NCBI GenBank assembly: GCA_035492455.1
Contig: DATJJE010000020.1
Location: forward strand, 1 to 64,000
Source: Gp6-AA40 sp035492455
GTDB taxonomy: Bacteria; Acidobacteriota; Vicinamibacteria; Vicinamibacterales; UBA2999
Direction of reading: 5' to 3'
Length of the DNA: 64,000 nt
The notes under the pieces were generated by a model. The model was not told the DNA's origin and did not search any database. It saw nothing but the letters and a program-made list of their open reading frames with translations. The first letter of the stretch is position 1; the number at the start of each line of letters is the position of its first letter. A program made the translations under genes and the position numbers. Below, piece after piece: positions 48,797-57,560 of the stretch.

Positions 48797-50671
48797 ATGA
48801 GCAAAATCATCGGTATCGACCTCGGCACCACGAACTCGGTTGTCGCGGTCATGGAAGGCGGGGAGCCCGCTGTCGTCGTGAATCAGGAAGGTGGACGCAC
48901 CACGCCGTCTGTCGTCGGCTTCACGAAGGAAGGCGAACGGCTGGTCGGGCAGGTCGCGAAGCGACAGGCCGTCACCAACCCCGAGAACACGATCTTTTCA
49001 ATCAAGCGGTTTATGGGCCGCAAGTACGCCGAGGTCGCGCAGGAGATCTCCCGTGTGCCGTACACGGTCGTGAAGGCTGACAACGGCGATGCGTGGATGG
49101 AGGTTCGCGGCAAGAAATATTCGCCGCCCGAGATCTCCGCAATGATTCTTCAGAAGCTGAAGACCGCGGCTGAGGACTATCTCGGCGAGAAGGTCACCGA
49201 GGCGGTCATCACCGTTCCCGCGTACTTCAACGACGCGCAGCGTCAGGCCACCAAGGACGCCGGCAAGATCGCCGGGCTCAACGTCCTTCGCATCGTCAAC
49301 GAGCCGACCGCGGCGGCGCTCGCCTATGGTCTCGACAAGAAGAAGGACGAAACCATCGCCGTCTACGACTTCGGCGGCGGCACGTTCGATATCTCAATTC
49401 TGGAAGTCGGTGAGGGCGTCGTCGAGGTGAAGGCCACCAACGGCGATACGCACCTCGGTGGCGACGATCTCGACCAGCGCGTCATCGACTGGATCGTCGA
49501 CGAGTTCAAGAAGAGCGAAGGCGTCGACTTGGGCAAGGACCGGATGGCCGTGCAGCGGCTGAAGGAAGCGGCGGAGAAAGCGAAGATCGAGCTCTCCACC
49601 GTGATGGAGACCGACATCAACCTGCCGTTCATCACGGCGGATCAGAACGGTCCCAAGCACCTGCAGACGAAGCTGACGCGCGCGAAGTTCGAAGCGCTGG
49701 TCGCTGATCTGCTGCAGCGCTCGATGGAACCGGTGAAGCAGGCGCTCGCCGATGCGGGCCTCAAGCCGTCGGACATCGACGAGATCGTGCTCGTCGGCGG
49801 CTCGACGCGCGTGCCGAAGATTCAGCAGCTGGTGAAGGAGTACTTCGGCAAGGAACCGCACAAGGGCGTGAATCCTGACGAAGTGGTGGCCGTTGGCGCA
49901 GCCATCCAGGGCGGCGTGCTGAAAGGTGAAGTCAAGGACGTGCTGCTGCTCGACGTGACGCCGCTGTCGCTCGGCATCGAGACGCTCGGTGGCGTGACGA
50001 CGGTGCTCATCCCGCGCAACACGACGATCCCGACGCGGAAGAGCGAGATCTTCTCGACCGCGACCGACAACCAGACCAATGTCGAAGTGCACGTGCTGCA
50101 GGGCGAGCGCCAGATGGCGCGCGATAACCGCACGCTCGGGCGCTTCCAGCTCGTCGGCCTGCCGCCAGCGCCGCGTGGCGTGCCGCAGATCGAGGTCGCA
50201 TTCGACATCGATGCCAACGGCATCGTCAACGTCTCAGCGAAGGACGTGGCGACGAGCAAGGAACAGAAGATCACCATCGCCGGGTCTTCGGGTCTGAGCA
50301 AGGATGACGTGAGCCGCCTCGTGAAGGACGCGGAATCACACGCGGCGGAAGACAAGACGCGGCGTGAATTGATCGACGCGCGGAACATGGCCGATTCCCT
50401 CGCCTACTCGGTGGAGAAGACGGTCAACGAGAACCGCGATCGACTGCCGGCGGGCGACGTGCAGCGCATCGAAATCGCGATCAACGCGGTGCGGGACGCT
50501 GCGAAGGGCGACAACCTCGACACAATCCGTCGCGCCACCGACGACCTGCAGAAGGCGTCGCACGCGATGGCAGAGCAGCTTTACAAGCAGTCCGAAGCCA
50601 ACGCGGCGAACGCCGCGGCTTCGACAAAGAAGGACGACGACATCAAGGAAGGAGAAGTCGTCGACGCGTAA
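48797..50671 (+). CDS. dnaK: Chaperone protein DnaK (Hsp70)
   Basis: 624 residues. GIDLGTTNSVVAVMEGG opens the ATPase domain; YDFGGGTFDISILEVGEG and VLVGGSTRVPKIQQLV are the later nucleotide-site motifs; the substrate-binding domain starts around DVTPLSLGIETLGG. The C-terminus ends DDIKEGEVVDA, similar to other DnaK tails. Neither grpE nor dnaJ is adjacent; instead an hsp20 gene follows 9 bases later, so DnaK and a holdase are made together. Confidence 0.98.
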   Translation: MSKIIGIDLGTTNSVVAVMEGGEPAVVVNQEGGRTTPSVVGFTKEGERLVGQVAKRQAVTNPENTIFSIKRFMGRKYAEVAQEISRVPYTVVKADNGDAWMEVRGKKYSPPEISAMILQKLKTAAEDYLGEKVTEAVITVPAYFNDAQRQATKDAGKIAGLNVLRIVNEPTAAALAYGLDKKKDETIAVYDFGGGTFDISILEVGEGVVEVKATNGDTHLGGDDLDQRVIDWIVDEFKKSEGVDLGKDRMAVQRLKEAAEKAKIELSTVMETDINLPFITADQNGPKHLQTKLTRAKFEALVADLLQRSMEPVKQALADAGLKPSDIDEIVLVGGSTRVPKIQQLVKEYFGKEPHKGVNPDEVVAVGAAIQGGVLKGEVKDVLLLDVTPLSLGIETLGGVTTVLIPRNTTIPTRKSEIFSTATDNQTNVEVHVLQGERQMARDNRTLGRFQLVGLPPAPRGVPQIEVAFDIDANGIVNVSAKDVATSKEQKITIAGSSGLSKDDVSRLVKDAESHAAEDKTRRELIDARNMADSLAYSVEKTVNENRDRLPAGDVQRIEIAINAVRDAAKGDNLDTIRRATDDLQKASHAMAEQLYKQSEANAANAAASTKKDDDIKEGEVVDA

Positions 50672-50680
50672 AAAGGAGAA

Positions 50681-51133
50681 ATGAAAATGGCAATCGTCAA
50701 GGTCGATCCGTTCCGTGAACTGGCCGCGATGCAGGACCGCATGGCGCGGCTCTTCGGCGATGTGTACCTCCGCGATGAGGACACCGGCTTCCGCGGAAAC
50801 TGGACTCCCGCGGTCGATATCTTCGAAACCGACAATCACGACCTCGTGCTGAAGGCGGAGCTGCCGGGCATGACTCGTGACGAGATCGAGGTCGTCGTCG
50901 AGAACGGGACCCTTGTTCTGAAGGGCCAGAAGAAATTCGACGAGACCGTCAAGCAAGAGCACTATCGCCGCATCGAGCGCAGCTACGGACAGTTCTACCG
51001 TTCGTTCACGCTGCCGAATACGGTCGATGCATCGAAGGTCGCCGCTGACTACAAGAACGGCATTCTCACCGTGAAGCTGCCGTTCCGCGAGGAAGCGAAG
51101 CCGCGGACGATCAACGTCGAAGTGGCCGCGTAA
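50681..51133 (+). CDS. Hsp20/alpha-crystallin small heat-shock protein
   Basis: 150 residues with a complete alpha-crystallin domain (WTPAVDIFETDNHDLVLKAELPGMTRDEIEVVVENGTLVLKGQKK, ending YKNGILTVKLPFREEAKP). AAAAGGAG precedes the ATG. It lies 9 bases after dnaK and ahead of a strong terminator, so dnaK-hsp20 form one unit. Confidence 0.95.
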   Translation: MKMAIVKVDPFRELAAMQDRMARLFGDVYLRDEDTGFRGNWTPAVDIFETDNHDLVLKAELPGMTRDEIEVVVENGTLVLKGQKKFDETVKQEHYRRIERSYGQFYRSFTLPNTVDASKVAADYKNGILTVKLPFREEAKPRTINVEVAA

Positions 51134-51141
51134 GTAATGTG

Positions 51142-51172
51142 GGCGGGCCGTTCCGGCCCGCCTGTTTTTTTG
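51142..51172 (+). terminator. Rho-independent terminator after dnaK-hsp20
   Basis: GGCGGGCCG and CGGCCCGCC pair perfectly over a TTC loop, followed by TGTTTTTTTG. It ends the dnaK-hsp20 transcript and separates it from groES-groEL. Confidence 0.95.
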
Positions 51173-51173
51173 T

Positions 51174-51203
51174 CCGGCCAGGCTCGCTCAAGCCGGCCTC
51201 TAC
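51174..51203. repeat. Palindromic repeat element upstream of groES
   Basis: On the minus strand it reads GTAGAGGCCGGCTTGAGCGA followed by GCCTGGCCGG. The first 11 bases match the element at 28884, and GGCCGGCTTG/AGCCTGGCC can pair imperfectly. Confidence 0.6.
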
Positions 51204-51229
51204 AAATACAAATCGGAGGAAGTGCAGGT

Positions 51230-51547
51230 ATGAAAATGCGTCCGTTGCGTGATCGCATTCTTGTCGAACGGATCGAGGAAGCCGAGCAGCGTGTCGGCGG
51301 CATCATCATCCCGGACACGGCGAAAGAGAAGCCGCAGTCCGGCCGCGTCATCGCCGTGGGCAAGGGGCGCATCAACGACAAAGGCCAGGTGTTTCCGCTC
51401 GACGTGAAAGAAGGAGAGACGGTGCTCTTCGGCAAGTATGCCGGCTCGGAGATCAAGATCGACGGCAGGGAATATCTCATTCTTCGCGAAGACGACGTGC
51501 TCGGCGTGCTGGAAGGCAAGCCTGAGCGCGAGCTGGCCGTGGTCTGA
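51230..51547 (+). CDS. groES: Co-chaperonin GroES
   Basis: 105 residues: MRPLRDRILVERIEEAEQRVGGIIIPDTAKEKPQ, the mobile loop that contacts GroEL, and GREYLILREDDVLGVLE at the end. CGGAGGA lies 9 bases before the ATG at 51230. groEL follows after 66 bases. No CIRCE element is seen upstream. Confidence 0.97.
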   Translation: MKMRPLRDRILVERIEEAEQRVGGIIIPDTAKEKPQSGRVIAVGKGRINDKGQVFPLDVKEGETVLFGKYAGSEIKIDGREYLILREDDVLGVLEGKPERELAVV

Positions 51548-51613
51548 CGACCGCGGAAATCCGACATCTCAAATTCCAGGTCCCAAATCACAAGGTTTGA
51601 GGAACAAGTAGAA

Positions 51614-53245
51614 ATGGCAAAGCAGATTATTTACAGCGAAGGCGCAAGGCACGCGCTGCTGCGCGGCGTCAATCAGCTGGCAGACGCGGTCAAGGTGACG
51701 CTTGGTCCGAAGGGACGCAACGTCGTTCTTGACAAGAAGTTCGGCTCGCCGACGATCACCAAGGACGGCGTGTCTGTCGCCAAGGAAATCGACCTGAAAG
51801 ATCCCGTCGAGAATCTTGGGGCGCGCATGGTGCGCGAGGTCGCGAGCAAGACGTCGGACATCGCCGGCGACGGCACGACGACGGCAACGGTCCTCGCGCA
51901 GGCAATCATCCGCGAAGGCTCGAAGAACGTGGCGGCGGGCGCGAACCCGATGTCGCTGAAGCGGGGCATCGATAAGGCGGTGGAGACGATCGTCGCCGAA
52001 ATCAAGGCGTTGAGCCGTCCGGTCAGCGGCAACATGGTCGCGCAGATTGGCATCATCTCGGCCAACAGCGATCAGGCAATTGGCAACATCATCGCGGAAG
52101 CGATGGTGAAAGTCGGCAAGGACGGCGTCATCACGGTCGAAGAGGCGAAGACGATGGAAACGTCGCTCGACGTCGTCGAGGGTATGCAGTTCGATCGCGG
52201 ATACCTCTCGCCCTACTTCGTCACGGATCCGGAGCGCATGGAAGCGGTGCTCGAAAACGCCGTCATCCTGATCCACGAGAAGAAGATCTCCAACCTGAAG
52301 GACCTGCTGCCGGTGCTCGAGAAAGTGGCGCAGAGCGGCCAGCCGCTGCTCGTCATCGCCGAGGATCTCGAGGGTGAAGCACTGGCGACGCTGGTCGTCA
52401 ACAAGCTGCGCGGCACGTTGAAGGTCGCGGGCGTGAAGGCGCCAGGCTTCGGCGATCGCCGCAAGGCGATGCTGGAGGACATTGCGGTGCTCACCGGCGG
52501 CCGCGCCATCACCGAGGACCTCGGCATCAAGCTGGAGAACATCAAGCTCGAGGATCTCGGTCGCGCCAAGCGCGTCGTCGTCGATAAGGACAACACGACG
52601 ATCATCGAGGGCAACGGCACGAAGAAGGCCATCGAGGGCCGTGTGAAGCAGATCCGCACGCAGATCGAAGACACGACGTCGGATTACGACCGCGAGAAGC
52701 TGCAGGAACGTCTCGCGAAGCTGGTTGGCGGCGTCGCGGTGATCAAGGTCGGTGCGGCCACCGAATCCGAGATGAAGGAGAAGAAGGCGCGCGTCGAGGA
52801 CGCGATGCATGCAACGAAGGCGGCGGTAGAAGAGGGCATCGTGCCGGGCGGTGGCGTGGCGCTGCTGCGTGGAGCCGCGGCGCTCGACAAGCTGGTCAAG
52901 GACACCAGCCTCGACGGAGACGAGCGCCTCGGCGTTGAGATCATCCGGCGCGCGTGCGAGGAGCCGATCCGCTGGATCGCGCAGAACGCGGGCGTCGAAG
53001 GGTCGATCGTCGCCGCCAGGGTGCGTGAAGCGAAGGACAAGGACTTCGGCTACAACGCCGCGACCGAGACCTATGAGGATATGGTCAAGGCCGGCGTCAT
53101 CGATCCTACAAAGGTCGTCCGGTCCGCGCTGCAGCACGCGGCATCCATCGCCGGCCTGCTCCTGACGACGGAAGCTCTGGTCTCCGAGCTGCCGGAAGAG
53201 AAGACCCCGGCACCGGCCATGCCTGACCACGGCATGGATTACTGA
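51614..53245 (+). CDS. groEL: Chaperonin GroEL
   Basis: 543 residues, full length: VTLGPKGRNVVLDKKFGSPTITKDGVSVAKEI, GDGTTTATVLAQAI and GGGVALLRGAAAL. The C-terminus ends APAMPDHGMDY instead of the usual Gly-Gly-Met repeats. It folds proteins with GroES. The spacer after groES holds a short AAATTCCAGGTCCCAAATC phrase. Confidence 0.98.
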   Translation: MAKQIIYSEGARHALLRGVNQLADAVKVTLGPKGRNVVLDKKFGSPTITKDGVSVAKEIDLKDPVENLGARMVREVASKTSDIAGDGTTTATVLAQAIIREGSKNVAAGANPMSLKRGIDKAVETIVAEIKALSRPVSGNMVAQIGIISANSDQAIGNIIAEAMVKVGKDGVITVEEAKTMETSLDVVEGMQFDRGYLSPYFVTDPERMEAVLENAVILIHEKKISNLKDLLPVLEKVAQSGQPLLVIAEDLEGEALATLVVNKLRGTLKVAGVKAPGFGDRRKAMLEDIAVLTGGRAITEDLGIKLENIKLEDLGRAKRVVVDKDNTTIIEGNGTKKAIEGRVKQIRTQIEDTTSDYDREKLQERLAKLVGGVAVIKVGAATESEMKEKKARVEDAMHATKAAVEEGIVPGGGVALLRGAAALDKLVKDTSLDGDERLGVEIIRRACEEPIRWIAQNAGVEGSIVAARVREAKDKDFGYNAATETYEDMVKAGVIDPTKVVRSALQHAASIAGLLLTTEALVSELPEEKTPAPAMPDHGMDY

Positions 53246-53295
53246 GCGGGTCCGTCGGTTCGCCGTTCGCGGGTTCGTGCTAGTCTCTGATCTTG

Positions 53296-53583
53296 ATGGA
53301 AGGCACCGAGCCACTCACTGATCAGACAGCGGCGGCAGAACCGGAGGCGCCTCCGGCACCACGTCCGAAGGCGCCTCCCATCGAAAGCCGATTCCTCTTC
53401 GTTGACGTCGCCGCCATGCGCGCGAAACAGCTTCGCCGTGGTGCGCTGCCGCGTCTCGACGACGACGACGAGGGGGAAGTGCATCGGCCGCATCCGCACA
53501 AGGCAGAGCGCGTCGCCATGGAAGAAGTGAAGCGCTGCCTCGTGCTCTACGATGTCCCCGCATCCCCACAGAAAAGCGTTTAA
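53296..53583 (+). CDS. RNA polymerase omega-like small protein
   Basis: 95 residues. After a Pro/Glu/Ala-rich N-terminus, the segment SRFLFVDVAAMRAKQLRRGALPRLD and the later HKAERVAMEEVKRCLVLYDVP resemble the two conserved helices of RpoZ (R-x-AKQLR and A-x-EEV). A third conserved feature, the usual N-terminal RYLLV, is matched loosely by RFLFV. It could be the omega subunit of this organism or a related small protein. The ATG at 53296 is preceded by TTG at 53293 in frame. It overlaps the surE-like gene by 32 bases. Confidence 0.6.
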   Translation: MEGTEPLTDQTAAAEPEAPPAPRPKAPPIESRFLFVDVAAMRAKQLRRGALPRLDDDDEGEVHRPHPHKAERVAMEEVKRCLVLYDVPASPQKSV

Positions 53584-54418
53584 CAGGTATCGGGTCCTGT
53601 GCACGGCGATCGCCGCCGTGTGTCTGATGACGGCCGCCGCTGCGCAGCAGCAGCGGCCGTTTCGCATTTTGATCAGCAACGATGACGGCGTGCGCGCGCC
53701 GGGCTTGCCTGTACTCGCCAGCGCGCTCAAATCGGCTGGTGACGTGATCATCGTCGCGCCATCGGATGATCAAAGCGGCATCAGTCAGGCGCTGACAAGC
53801 GCGACGCCGATCCTGCGCGAAGACGTGACGCTGCCGGGAGGATTGCAGGCGGTCGGCCTCAGCGCCACGCCGGCGACGACGATGCAGATTGCAATCAAGA
53901 ACATCGTGATGCCGCGGCCGGACCTGGTGGTCACAGGTATCAATACCGCTTACAACCTCGGCGCATCCGCATATCTGAGCGGCACCGTCGGGGCAGCACG
54001 ACAGGCGGTGATTGAAGGCGTGCCGGCGATTGCGACGTCGATGGCGACCGCAGCCGTCGCGCGTGATATGGGCGCCGCCGCACAGCAGGTCGCGGGTGTC
54101 GTGCGTCAGGTGCGCGAGCACCGGCTGCCGGCGCAGACATTTCTGAACGTGAACATTCCGCCGATGCCGGCGGGCGGCTACAAGGGATACCAGGTAACCG
54201 CGCAGGCGACGGTGCGGGCGGGCGTCGAAACGTTCGAGGAGGGCAAGCGCCCCGGCACGAATCGCACCATTTACTGGAGCGTTTACAAGGAAGGCGCTAG
54301 CGCGCCCGACGGGACCGACATCTCGGCGGTGAACAACGGCTACGTCTCGATCACGCCGATGCGCATCGGCGAGTATGACGAGAAGCTCGCCTCGACGCTG
54401 AAGGGCTGGTTCAAATAG
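53552..54418 (+). CDS. surE: SurE-family 5'/3'-nucleotidase with a signal peptide
   Basis: 288 residues. The SurE active site is present: ILISNDDGVRAPG, VVAPSDDQSG-type loop and GINTAYNLG where other members have GxNxGxN. The first about 32 residues include a hydrophobic stretch (VLCTAIAAVCLMTAAAAQ) that looks like a signal peptide, unusual because SurE is normally cytosolic. Periplasmic action on nucleotides is inferred. It overlaps the omega-like gene at its start and the convergent gatA at its end by 8 bases. Confidence 0.88.
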   Translation: MSPHPHRKAFNRYRVLCTAIAAVCLMTAAAAQQQRPFRILISNDDGVRAPGLPVLASALKSAGDVIIVAPSDDQSGISQALTSATPILREDVTLPGGLQAVGLSATPATTMQIAIKNIVMPRPDLVVTGINTAYNLGASAYLSGTVGAARQAVIEGVPAIATSMATAAVARDMGAAAQQVAGVVRQVREHRLPAQTFLNVNIPPMPAGGYKGYQVTAQATVRAGVETFEEGKRPGTNRTIYWSVYKEGASAPDGTDISAVNNGYVSITPMRIGEYDEKLASTLKGWFK

Positions 54419-55874
54419 CAGGTGTCCGCGCGTGCCATTCGGTCGCGCGCTCGTAGGCGTCAGCGACGCGAAGCATCGTCACCTCGTCGAACATGCGACC
54501 CATCAACTGAAATCCAATCGGCAGACCGTCAGATGAGAAGCCGCACGGCACGCTGATGCCCGGGAGTCCGGCGAGATTCGCGCTGACGGTGAAGATGTCC
54601 CCCAGATACATCTGCAGCGGATCCGACGACTTTTCCCCGAGCTTGAACGGCGGAGTCGGCATCGTGGGCATGGCAACGACATCGACGCGCTCGAACGCCA
54701 CCTCGTAGTCTCGCCGCAACAGCGTTCGCACCTGCAGCGCCTTCAGGTAGAACGCGTCGTAGTAGCCGGCGCTCAGCACGTACGTGCCGAGCATGATGCG
54801 GCGTTTCACTTCGGGGCCGAATCCGTCATCACGCGTCCGGCTGTACATTTCTTTCAAACTATCGTTCACCGCCGGTGTGCGATAGCCGTACTTGACACCG
54901 TCGTAGCGCGCGAGATTCGAGCTCGCCTCCGCCGTGCATACCAGGTAGTACACGGGAACCGCGTACTTCGCGTGCGGCAGCTCGATGTCGACGATCGTCG
55001 CGCCCGCGCTGCGCAGCACCTCGAGCGCGCCTTCATACGCGCGGCGTACCTGCTCCTCGACGCCTTCCGTGACAAACGCGCGGGGAACGCCAATACGAAT
55101 CCGTTTGACGTCGCCAGTGAGTGCGCCAGTGAAATCCGGTACCGGCTCGTTCGCTGTGGTTGCATCGCAGTCGTCGGCGCCGGCGAGCACGCTGAGGGCA
55201 AGTGCGGTGTCTGCGACCGTGCGGGCAAATGGGCCGATCTGGTCGAGCGACGACGCAAAGGCAAGCAGACCGTAGCGTGAAACGCGGCCGTACGACGGTT
55301 TCAGGCCGACGATGCCGCAGCAGGCGGCCGGCTGACGGATCGATCCGCCGGTGTCCGAGCCGAGCGCCAGTGGTACGCAGCGCGCCGCCACCGATGCCGC
55401 AGATCCGCCGCTCGATCCGCCGGGAATCCTATCGAGCGCCCACGGATTTTTCACCGGCCCGAAGGCGGAGTTCTCGTTCGACGATCCCATAGCGAACTCG
55501 TCGCAGTTCGTCTTGCCGACGATGATGGCGTCCGCGGCCTCGAGCCGGCGCACCACGGTGGCGTCAAACGGCGGGATGAAGTCTTTCAGAATGCGCGAGG
55601 ATGCCGTCGTTTTCATCCCGCGGACGTCGATGTTGTCCTTCAGCGCGAGCGGCACGCCCGCCAACGGGCCGAGCGCCGCGCCGACGGCGCGCCGGCGATC
55701 GATCTGCGTCGCGCGATCGAGCGCACGATCCGCATCCACCAGATTGAATGCGTTCAGGGCGCCGTTAACAGACGAAATGCGATCGAGGACTGCACGCGTC
55801 GCCTCCTTCGCGGACACCTGGCCGGACGCGATGGCATCGCGCAGCGATGTCGCGGTGGTGTCGAGCACGTTCAT
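54411..55874 (-). CDS. gatA: Aspartyl/glutamyl-tRNA(Asn/Gln) amidotransferase subunit A
   Basis: 487 residues of amidase-signature type: Lys in GVPLALKDNID, GSSGGSAASVAA and LGSDTGGSIRQPA form the Ser-cis-Ser-Lys site. It converts mischarged Glu-tRNA(Gln) or Asp-tRNA(Asn) with GatB and GatC. It overlaps gatC by 4 bases; gatB is not in the window. Confidence 0.96.
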   Translation of the reverse strand: MNVLDTTATSLRDAIASGQVSAKEATRAVLDRISSVNGALNAFNLVDADRALDRATQIDRRRAVGAALGPLAGVPLALKDNIDVRGMKTTASSRILKDFIPPFDATVVRRLEAADAIIVGKTNCDEFAMGSSNENSAFGPVKNPWALDRIPGGSSGGSAASVAARCVPLALGSDTGGSIRQPAACCGIVGLKPSYGRVSRYGLLAFASSLDQIGPFARTVADTALALSVLAGADDCDATTANEPVPDFTGALTGDVKRIRIGVPRAFVTEGVEEQVRRAYEGALEVLRSAGATIVDIELPHAKYAVPVYYLVCTAEASSNLARYDGVKYGYRTPAVNDSLKEMYSRTRDDGFGPEVKRRIMLGTYVLSAGYYDAFYLKALQVRTLLRRDYEVAFERVDVVAMPTMPTPPFKLGEKSSDPLQMYLGDIFTVSANLAGLPGISVPCGFSSDGLPIGFQLMGRMFDEVTMLRVADAYERATEWHARTPAI

Positions 55875-56173
55875 CCGCCAATGACCCGGGGAACACGGAA
55901 CAGGCCCGCATCGAGTGCAGCATCCGGCGCGTTGGCGATGGCCTCCTCGGTCGGCAGCGAAGGGCGCGGCTCGTCCTCGCGCTCGGTGCGCTGATTCGCG
56001 TTGACGTGATCGGTCGGCGGGACGCCGCTCGTGTCGATCGCCTGCACCTGCTCCGCGTAATGAAGGATGTCGGCGAGCTGATTCGTGAACAGCTGCTTCT
56101 CCTCAGCGGTCAGCTCCAGCTGCGCGAGCGCAGCGATGCGCTCGACATCGGCGATCGTCAGCGTGGTCGGCAT
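55871..56173 (-). CDS. gatC: Aspartyl/glutamyl-tRNA(Asn/Gln) amidotransferase subunit C
   Basis: 100 residues. TLTIADVERIAALAQLELTAEEKQLFTNQLADILHYAEQVQAIDTSGVPPTDHV is characteristic of GatC, the linker of the amidotransferase complex. Divergent from amrB; the space between the starts is a short inverted repeat. A TAGGAT on the minus strand ends 7 bases before the ATG. Confidence 0.94.
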   Translation of the reverse strand: MPTTLTIADVERIAALAQLELTAEEKQLFTNQLADILHYAEQVQAIDTSGVPPTDHVNANQRTEREDEPRPSLPTEEAIANAPDAALDAGLFRVPRVIGG

Positions 56174-56174
56174 T

Positions 56175-56193
56175 CATGCGATCCTATCGCATG
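56175..56193. promoter_or_regulatory. Inverted repeat between gatC and amrB start codons
   Basis: CATGCGAT-CCT-ATCGCATG is a perfect 8-bp inverted repeat with a 3-base centre. The right half ends with the preferred amrB ATG, and the left half lies just before the gatC ATG. It may be an operator or a symmetrical promoter. Confidence 0.5.
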
Positions 56194-57027
56194 CGCGATC
56201 TGCGCCCGATGTCGGTTGCAGGCACGTGGTACCCGGCCGCGGCTGACGATCTCGAAGTCGAGGTCGAGCGCTGCCTGTCGGGCGTGTCCATCGCCGAGAT
56301 GCCTCCGGCGCTAGCGATTGTGGCGCCGCATGCGGGCCTCAAGTATTCAGGGCCGGTCGCTGCGTTTGCCTATAAAGCCGCGAGCGCGAGACGTTACAGC
56401 GCGGCGCTACTGGTGGGACCGTCGCATTTCGTCGCTTTCAACGGTGTGTCGATCTGGCCGCGCGGCGCATGGCAGACGCCGTTCGGGCCCGTGCGGGTCG
56501 CCGAAGATCTGGCCGCGCGCATCGTCGAGGTCACTTCCGAGGTTGCCGAACATCGCGATGCACACGGCCGTGAACATTCGCTGGAGATGCAGCTGCCGTT
56601 CATCGCGCATTTGCTGCCGGGCATGCCGATCGTGCCGATGGTGATGGGTTTTCAATCGCGCGAGACTGCGTTCGCCCTCGGCGATGCCATTGCTTCAGCC
56701 TTCGCCCCGGCCACGGCGGACACGCGTGCCGAACGTGTTCTCCTGGTCGCGAGCTCGGATCTCTCGCATTTTCACGATGCGCGCACGGCTGCGCAGATGG
56801 ATAGCGTCGTGCTGCAGCGTGTCGAGCGGCTCGACGCCGACGGCCTGATGCAGGTGCTCGAGGAGGAGCCGCAGCACGCGTGCGGCGGTGGTCCCATCGT
56901 GTCCGTGCTGCATGCGGCGAAACAGCTCGGAGCAAAGCACGCCCGCGTATTGAAATACGGCGATTCGGGCGATGTCAGTGGCGACAAGCAGTCGGTGGTC
57001 GGATACATGGCCGCTGCGATCTGGTGA
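56191..57027 (+). CDS. amrB: AmmeMemoRadiSam system protein B (MEMO1 family)
   Basis: 278 residues. SVAGTWYPA opens the domain, APHAGLKYSGPVAAFAY, GPSHF, the H-x-H-rich part GREHSLEMQLPF and VASSDLSHFHD follow, as in MEMO-fold proteins related to class III extradiol dioxygenases. Family members normally work beside AMMECR1 and a radical SAM protein. Starts at 56176 and 56191 are possible; 56191 is chosen because the family begins near the RPMSVAG segment and the upstream codons lie in an inverted repeat. It overlaps amrA by one base. Confidence 0.88.
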   Translation: MRDLRPMSVAGTWYPAAADDLEVEVERCLSGVSIAEMPPALAIVAPHAGLKYSGPVAAFAYKAASARRYSAALLVGPSHFVAFNGVSIWPRGAWQTPFGPVRVAEDLAARIVEVTSEVAEHRDAHGREHSLEMQLPFIAHLLPGMPIVPMVMGFQSRETAFALGDAIASAFAPATADTRAERVLLVASSDLSHFHDARTAAQMDSVVLQRVERLDADGLMQVLEEEPQHACGGGPIVSVLHAAKQLGAKHARVLKYGDSGDVSGDKQSVVGYMAAAIW

Positions 57028-57560
57028 TGGTCAACGAAGACGATCAGCCGCTTCTGCTCTCAGTCGCGCGGCAGGCGCTCGAAGCGCGTGTCGCCGGGCT
57101 CGGCACGCCCGAGGTGCAGTGCGTCGGCCCGCTCGCCCTCCGGTGCGGTGCGTTCGTCTCCATTCACAAGGGGTCCGACCTGCGCGGCTGCCTCGGTCGC
57201 GTCTCAACGGACTGGGCGCTCGGGCGGACGCTCGCACATCTTGGCGGCGCCGTCGCCGATCGCGATCCACGTTTCCCGCCGGTGACGGTGTCGGAGCTGC
57301 CGCTGCTGCAGATCGAGATCTCGCTGTTGACACCCGATCGTCCGATCTCGTCGCTCGAGGAGATCGAAATCGGCCGGCACGGCTTGATCGTGGAGCACGG
57401 CTACGCGCAGGGGCTGCTGTTGCCGCAGGTGGCGACGGACCACCAGTGGGATCGCCCGACGTTCCTCGAGCACGCATGCATGAAGGCGGGGCTTCCGCGC
57501 AACGCGTGGAAGACCGGCGCGCGCATCCATATTTTCGAGGCGCACGTCTTCGGTGGATAA
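57027..57560 (+). CDS. amrA: AmmeMemoRadiSam system protein A (AMMECR1 family)
   Basis: 177 residues. The family signature LRGCLGRV is present, preceded by RCGAFVSIHKGSD and followed by FPPVTVSELPLLQIEISLLT and HGYAQGLLLPQVATDHQWD. The biochemical function of AMMECR1 is unknown. It begins at an ATG overlapping the amrB stop (TGATG), so amrB and amrA are translationally coupled. The radical SAM partner AmrS is not in the window. Confidence 0.9.
   Translation: MVNEDDQPLLLSVARQALEARVAGLGTPEVQCVGPLALRCGAFVSIHKGSDLRGCLGRVSTDWALGRTLAHLGGAVADRDPRFPPVTVSELPLLQIEISLLTPDRPISSLEEIEIGRHGLIVEHGYAQGLLLPQVATDHQWDRPTFLEHACMKAGLPRNAWKTGARIHIFEAHVFGG

Noticed and set aside
51134..51229. CIRCE operator upstream of groES
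   Set aside because: No TTAGCACTC-N9-GAGTGCTAA sequence in this gap or upstream of dnaK.
51569..53314. 581-codon minus-strand frame across groEL
   Set aside because: Entirely antisense to a highly conserved groEL; composition dominated by Arg, Asp, Leu and His.
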